Of a DNA stretch of 64,000 nt, positions 61,337 to 64,000 are shown piece after piece. The stretch covers positions 744,001 through 808,000 of the forward strand of contig NZ_RXLO01000001.1 in assembly GCF_003958645.1 (NCBI RefSeq), read 5' to 3'. The translations under genes were made by a program, and so were the position numbers. The DNA is from Chitinophaga rhizosphaerae (lineage in GTDB: Bacteria > Bacteroidota > Bacteroidia > Chitinophagales > Chitinophagaceae). The notes below the pieces were generated by a model that saw only the letters and a list, made by a program, of their open reading frames with translations, was not told the DNA's origin and did no database searches. Numbering within the stretch: position 1 is the stretch's first letter; every line of letters begins with the position of its first letter.

Positions 61337-61968
61337 TTGCCCGCCTGTATGCGGTCGTCTTCCCCCGCCGCGCCGAAGATCAGCGTGAGGCCCCAGGCGC
61401 GCCCGCCGAGCTGGAACAGGGGATTTTTTTCATCGGCCCGCCATACCGCATACCGACCGGTACGGAACAGCAGGCGGCAATCCCACGTGAAATAGTACGG
61501 CTGATCGGCCGGCGGCGTGATGGTGACTTCGTATTTTTTGTAATGGGAAACGGCATGGTCTTTCACGAGCTGGCGGCCGTAAGTATCGCCCGGCATCACG
61601 TGGCGCTTGCCCGCGCCCGCTTTGGGCGGCTGGTACAGGTGTTCCTGGAACAGGTTGAACCAGAGGCGCTGCACCTGGTGGATGTATTGCAGGAACCCGG
61701 CTTTAGGCACGCCTTCGAACTGGACGAGCCAGCGGTGGAGGGTGGCGGGCTTGAGGTACACACGCACGCCCTGCCAGTCTTTATAACTGACGCCCGTGTT
61801 CACATACCGGGAGAACCCCAGCTTCCAGAGGCGCTGCGGATCGATGGGGATGGGCGAGAGTTCGGGCAACAGCTGCGGCATGGCGGCGAAATGTTCGCTG
61901 CGGATCTGCATGACCTTGCCGTTACGGTAAAACAGGCCACCCAATGCTATTTCTTCCAGCGCTATCAT
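61306..61968 (-). CDS. Hypothetical protein encoded with umuD
   Basis: A 220-residue soluble protein that occupies the place of umuC. Its middle, KAGFLQYIHQVQRLWFNLFQ, resembles the motif YVHQLQNLYFALTGEEL of a small-protein family widespread in Bacteroidota; the segment before it (PIPIDPQRLWKLGFSRYV) fits that family as well. The C-terminal half (about 135-220) contains DQPYYFTWDCRLLFRTGRYA. No polymerase motifs are present. It starts 4 bases after umuD, so it is cotranscribed and probably under the same damage-responsive control. Function unknown. Confidence 0.7.
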   Translation of the reverse strand: MIALEEIALGGLFYRNGKVMQIRSEHFAAMPQLLPELSPIPIDPQRLWKLGFSRYVNTGVSYKDWQGVRVYLKPATLHRWLVQFEGVPKAGFLQYIHQVQRLWFNLFQEHLYQPPKAGAGKRHVMPGDTYGRQLVKDHAVSHYKKYEVTITPPADQPYYFTWDCRLLFRTGRYAVWRADEKNPLFQLGGRAWGLTLIFGAAGEDDRIQAGKWLKGYLQEK

Positions 61969-61972
61969 GGCA

Positions 61973-62440
61973 TTATCTTTTACGCAGCCGCATTTCTTTC
62001 CGGTCGATCACCACCTGCGCCACCACGCCCCAGACCTGGAAGGCGTCGGTATCCCGGATCACAATGGGGTCGTACATGGCGTTTTCGGGATAAAGCATCC
62101 AGCCGGTGGAGGATTTTACGAGGGTCTTGACGGTGAATTCGCCGTTGAGGACGGCCACTACAACGTCGTTAGGCATAGGTTTGAGGGACCGGTCTACGAC
62201 CAGGTAGCTCCTGTCGGGCACATGCGCGTCTGTCATGGAATGACCGTCTACCCGCACGATGAAAACGGATGGTTTGTTCATGCCCAGCAGGTTGACGAGG
62301 TCGATTTCCTCTTCCATGTAGTCTTGCGCGGGCGAAGGGAATCCCGCTTTCAGCGGGGTCCAGATAAAGGGCACGCTTATCTCTCCGGTGGCTCGGACGG
62401 CGTAAAAGGAAAGGCCGTTCCGCTGGTTAACTGCATACAT
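61973..62440 (-). CDS. umuD: UmuD/LexA-type S24 self-cleaving protein
   Basis: A 155-residue S24 peptidase of the UmuD type. The self-cleavage site is AGFPSPAQDYMEEEIDLVNL (Ala-Gly at about 34-35, compare Cys-Gly in E. coli UmuD), the catalytic Ser is in VRVDGHSMTDAHVPD and the catalytic Lys in GEFTVKTLVKS. No DNA-binding domain is present, so it is not LexA itself. UmuD normally partners UmuC to form translesion polymerase V, but no umuC follows. The promoter region carries two CTAA-N5-TTAG sites. Confidence 0.9.
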   Translation of the reverse strand: MYAVNQRNGLSFYAVRATGEISVPFIWTPLKAGFPSPAQDYMEEEIDLVNLLGMNKPSVFIVRVDGHSMTDAHVPDRSYLVVDRSLKPMPNDVVVAVLNGEFTVKTLVKSSTGWMLYPENAMYDPIVIRDTDAFQVWGVVAQVVIDRKEMRLRKR

Positions 62441-62446
62441 GTATTA

Positions 62447-62481
62447 CTAATATTTTTAGCAATATTAACTAAAGATATTAG
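62447..62481 (-). promoter_or_regulatory. Paired CTAA-N5-TTAG operators upstream of umuD
   Basis: CTAATATTTTTAG (62447-62459) and CTAAAGATATTAG (62469-62481) are inverted copies (12 of 13 bases match), each of the form CTAA-N5-TTAG, with centres 22 bases apart, about two helical turns. They end 7 bases before the umuD start codon. Confidence 0.65.
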
Positions 62482-62625
62482 CACAAATGATGGGTAGCGA
62501 CCCAACAATAAAAGTTATGTTAAAGAACAGCCGTATATCACACAAAAGTGCTACCTTGACCATTCGCCATCGCATAGGAAAACCAGCAAGACCATCCCAA
62601 CCCGAGAACTGAAAAACCGAACATC

Positions 62626-62889
62626 ATGCAATCACGTATTCTGTACATCGCGCCAAGCGGCCCACTCTGTTTTATCGACTACCTCACGGTCGCCGAAGGT
62701 AGAGCAGTGCTGGACAAGCTGAGGAATACGATGGACATTTCCCGGCTCACGCAAATGGTGTATGAATTCCGGCTCGTGAGAATGATGAAAGACAGGATCG
62801 TCGGCATCGACCGGCTGTTTCTACCGCGGTTCGACCGCAGGCTGATCGAGATATTCCTGGACAGTTGCTGTCCTGCCCACACAATCTAA
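62626..62889 (+). CDS. Small hypothetical protein
   Basis: An 87-residue protein, starting MQSRILYIAPSGPLCFIDYL, with two predicted helices rich in Arg and Leu (DKLRNTMDISRLTQMVYEF, then LFLPRFDRRLIEIFLD) and a Cys pair near the C-terminus (SCCPAHTI). No family recognised. Its 186-base upstream gap is shared with the umuD promoter, so the two could be divergently controlled. Confidence 0.55.
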   Translation: MQSRILYIAPSGPLCFIDYLTVAEGRAVLDKLRNTMDISRLTQMVYEFRLVRMMKDRIVGIDRLFLPRFDRRLIEIFLDSCCPAHTI

Positions 62890-62934
62890 CAATATCCCCG
62901 CCCACAGGAATCCCATGGCAACGGATACGATAAC

Positions 62935-63261
62935 TGCCCTGGGAATACAGGTGGATGTCTGACGGCGCCTGCAGCCCATAGGCCACGCGCACGGGTGTGC
63001 CGTCTTCCATTTTGGACAGGCGTTTCACCGTGGAGGGAACCGGGCTTCCATCGCGGCCGGACCGGAGCCCGGGCGCAGCAGCCGTTGCTGCTCCACGCGG
63101 TAGATGCGGTCCTTCTTCTCATGGAAACTATCTTAGCCCTGCCCGTTGGAAACAAATTACAGGATCGGCAGCGATGCGGCGATGCCGTGGATATCGATGA
63201 TGGAGAACAACCGGTTGCGGCTGCGGTTGCGCCACGCAATTTTGATATAATTCATCCACAT
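62935..63261 (-). pseudogene. Decayed FtsX/MacB-type ABC transporter permease
   Basis: Fragments in different frames match landmarks of Bacteroidota MacB-like permeases in the correct order. First, from ATG at 63261/63255, MNYIKIAWRNRSRNRLFSII (family form IKIAWRNLLRNKxFSxIN) stops early. Then SFHEKKDRIYRVEQQ matches FHEKKDRIYRV. Last, PSDIHLYSQGSY matches the later PLSDIHLYS motif. Large parts between are deleted, so the gene is a relic of an originally about 800-residue protein. Confidence 0.65.
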
Positions 63262-63448
63262 CAGGAGAGGATTTACGGGAGCGCCGCATACAGGTTGCCA
63301 TATATCGGTATGCAGTACGGGCGCGGGTTTCGCACAACCCCGACCAGGAAGGATGTCCGCATTCGGACCGGCCCCGGCCGGCCGCGGGCGTTTCCGGGCA
63401 GGCGGGCGGCTTGCAGAAACGGGCGCGTTTGAATATTTTTATACCCGA
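63262..63448. other. Non-coding gap upstream of proB
   Basis: A GC-rich stretch without a convincing gene; it probably holds the proB promoter and the 5-prime flank of the decayed permease. Confidence 0.4.
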
Positions 63449-64000
63449 ATGAAAAATACGAACAAACCGATACTTGTCATAAAATTCGGTACCGCTTCCA
63501 TTACGCACGGCAACGGCGAACTGAACGAGTCCGTCATCGCCGAGATCGCCAAGCAGGTGGCGGCCGTGCACGACCGCTATAACGTGGTGCTCGTTTCTTC
63601 CGGCGCCGTGGCGGCGGGAAAGCGTTTCCTGAAAGATTATGCCGGCTCCATCAGCGAGCGCAAAGCGGCGGCAGCCATTGGCAACCCGTTACTGCTCAAC
63701 CGGTATACGCATTATTTTTTCCAATACGGCATTCCCGTGGCGCAAAGCCTCTGCGAGCGCAGCCACTTTTCGAACCGCAACCAGTTCCTGCAGTTGCATA
63801 AAACGTACGAGGAGCTTTGGGCCAGCGGCATCATCCCCATCGCCAATGAAAACGACGTGGTGAGCGACCTGGAGCTGAAGTTTTCCGACAACGACGAGCT
63901 GGCGACCCTCATCGCCGTGGGTTTCGGCGCCTCCATGCTGCTGTTCTCCACCAGTGTAGGCGGCGTGCTCGACCGCGAAGGGAAGATCGTTCCCCTCATC
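63449..64000 (+). CDS. proB: Glutamate 5-kinase, N-terminal part (cut by window end)
   Basis: The first 184 codons of the enzyme that phosphorylates glutamate in the first step of proline synthesis. Visible are the N-terminal ILVIKFGTASITHGNG (catalytic Lys and phosphate loop), VVLVSSGAVAAGK, the glutamate/ATP-site segment IIPIANENDVVSDLE and FSDNDELATLIA, then LLFSTSVGGVLD. The frame is open to the window edge, so the C-terminal part (and any PUA domain) is not seen. proA probably follows outside the window. Confidence 0.93.
   Translation, partial: MKNTNKPILVIKFGTASITHGNGELNESVIAEIAKQVAAVHDRYNVVLVSSGAVAAGKRFLKDYAGSISERKAAAAIGNPLLLNRYTHYFFQYGIPVAQSLCERSHFSNRNQFLQLHKTYEELWASGIIPIANENDVVSDLELKFSDNDELATLIAVGFGASMLLFSTSVGGVLDREGKIVPLI

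Noticed and set aside
63128..63571. 147-codon minus-strand frame opposite the start of proB
   Set aside because: Antisense to proB and crosses the permease relic in the wrong frame.
1..64000. CRISPR arrays, tRNA or rRNA genes, insertion sequences
   Set aside because: No regularly spaced repeats, cloverleaf-like segments, transposase motifs or terminal inverted repeats were seen by eye.

Overview
The window is a chromosomal stretch of a Bacteroidota bacterium, most likely a Chitinophaga-like member of the Chitinophagaceae. The signs are a SusC/SusD pair with an STN-domain receptor, FecR and ECF sigma factor, lipoproteins with short lipoboxes, PCMD, HYC_CC_PP, DUF6157 and DUF779 proteins, and promoters of the Bacteroidota form TTTG / TAnnTTTG. 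Base composition is fairly GC-rich and even, with one clearly AT-rich patch near 47.2-48.0 kb. I saw no rRNA, tRNA, CRISPR array, insertion sequence or prophage.

Layout. 1-2.2 kb: end of a leucine operon (leuA fragment, leuB) closed by a terminator. 2.2-4.2 kb: orphan TPR histidine kinase. 4.4-12.3 kb: a nutrient-uptake locus in which an ECF sigma gene faces away from FecR, SusC, SusD and a secreted EEP-type phosphodiesterase lipoprotein. 12.3-14.6 kb: ArnT-like glycosyltransferase plus PAP2 phosphatase. 14.8-26.3 kb: small metabolic and regulatory genes (VOC proteins, MarR, TonB-dependent receptor, imine-reductase-like enzyme with HxlR, GrpB, phytanoyl-CoA dioxygenase family, AraC with a divergent NAD-binding enzyme, YjbQ). 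26.6-31.9 kb: a 1763-residue protein with two alpha/beta-hydrolase modules (the second lacking its nucleophile), a CHAT caspase-like protease and a helical repeat tail; it shares a CTAG double stop with a convergent DUF6157 gene. 32.4-33.8 kb: a CLC antiporter behind a well-formed fluoride riboswitch. 33.9-38.2 kb: flavin monooxygenase, small proteins, GlxA regulator, EamA exporter. 38.3-40.9 kb: MlaE-MlaF-MlaD lipid transport operon. 41-44 kb: Gfo/Idh dehydrogenase and a tandem array of related lipoproteins with decayed copies. 44-47.2 kb: two divergent DinB-like genes, a second GlxA regulator and an HD hydrolase. 47.2-47.9 kb: AT-rich nucleotidyltransferase pair. 48-56.2 kb: a copper/silver efflux operon whose CusA pump is split into two overlapping genes, with an outer-membrane factor, two adaptors and DUF3347. 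56.2-57.1 kb: ArsR-SRPBCC pair with a clear operator/promoter. 57.2-61.2 kb: surface proteins, YwbE, DUF779 and its AraC regulator. 61.2-62.5 kb: a umuD-led operon without umuC behind paired operators. 62.6-64 kb: a small protein, a decayed ABC permease and the start of proB.

The most unusual item is the dual-hydrolase/CHAT giant, which resembles the multi-domain effectors of bacterial conflict systems, although no partner gene beside it proves that role. Functions come from motifs visible in the translations; no database search was possible.
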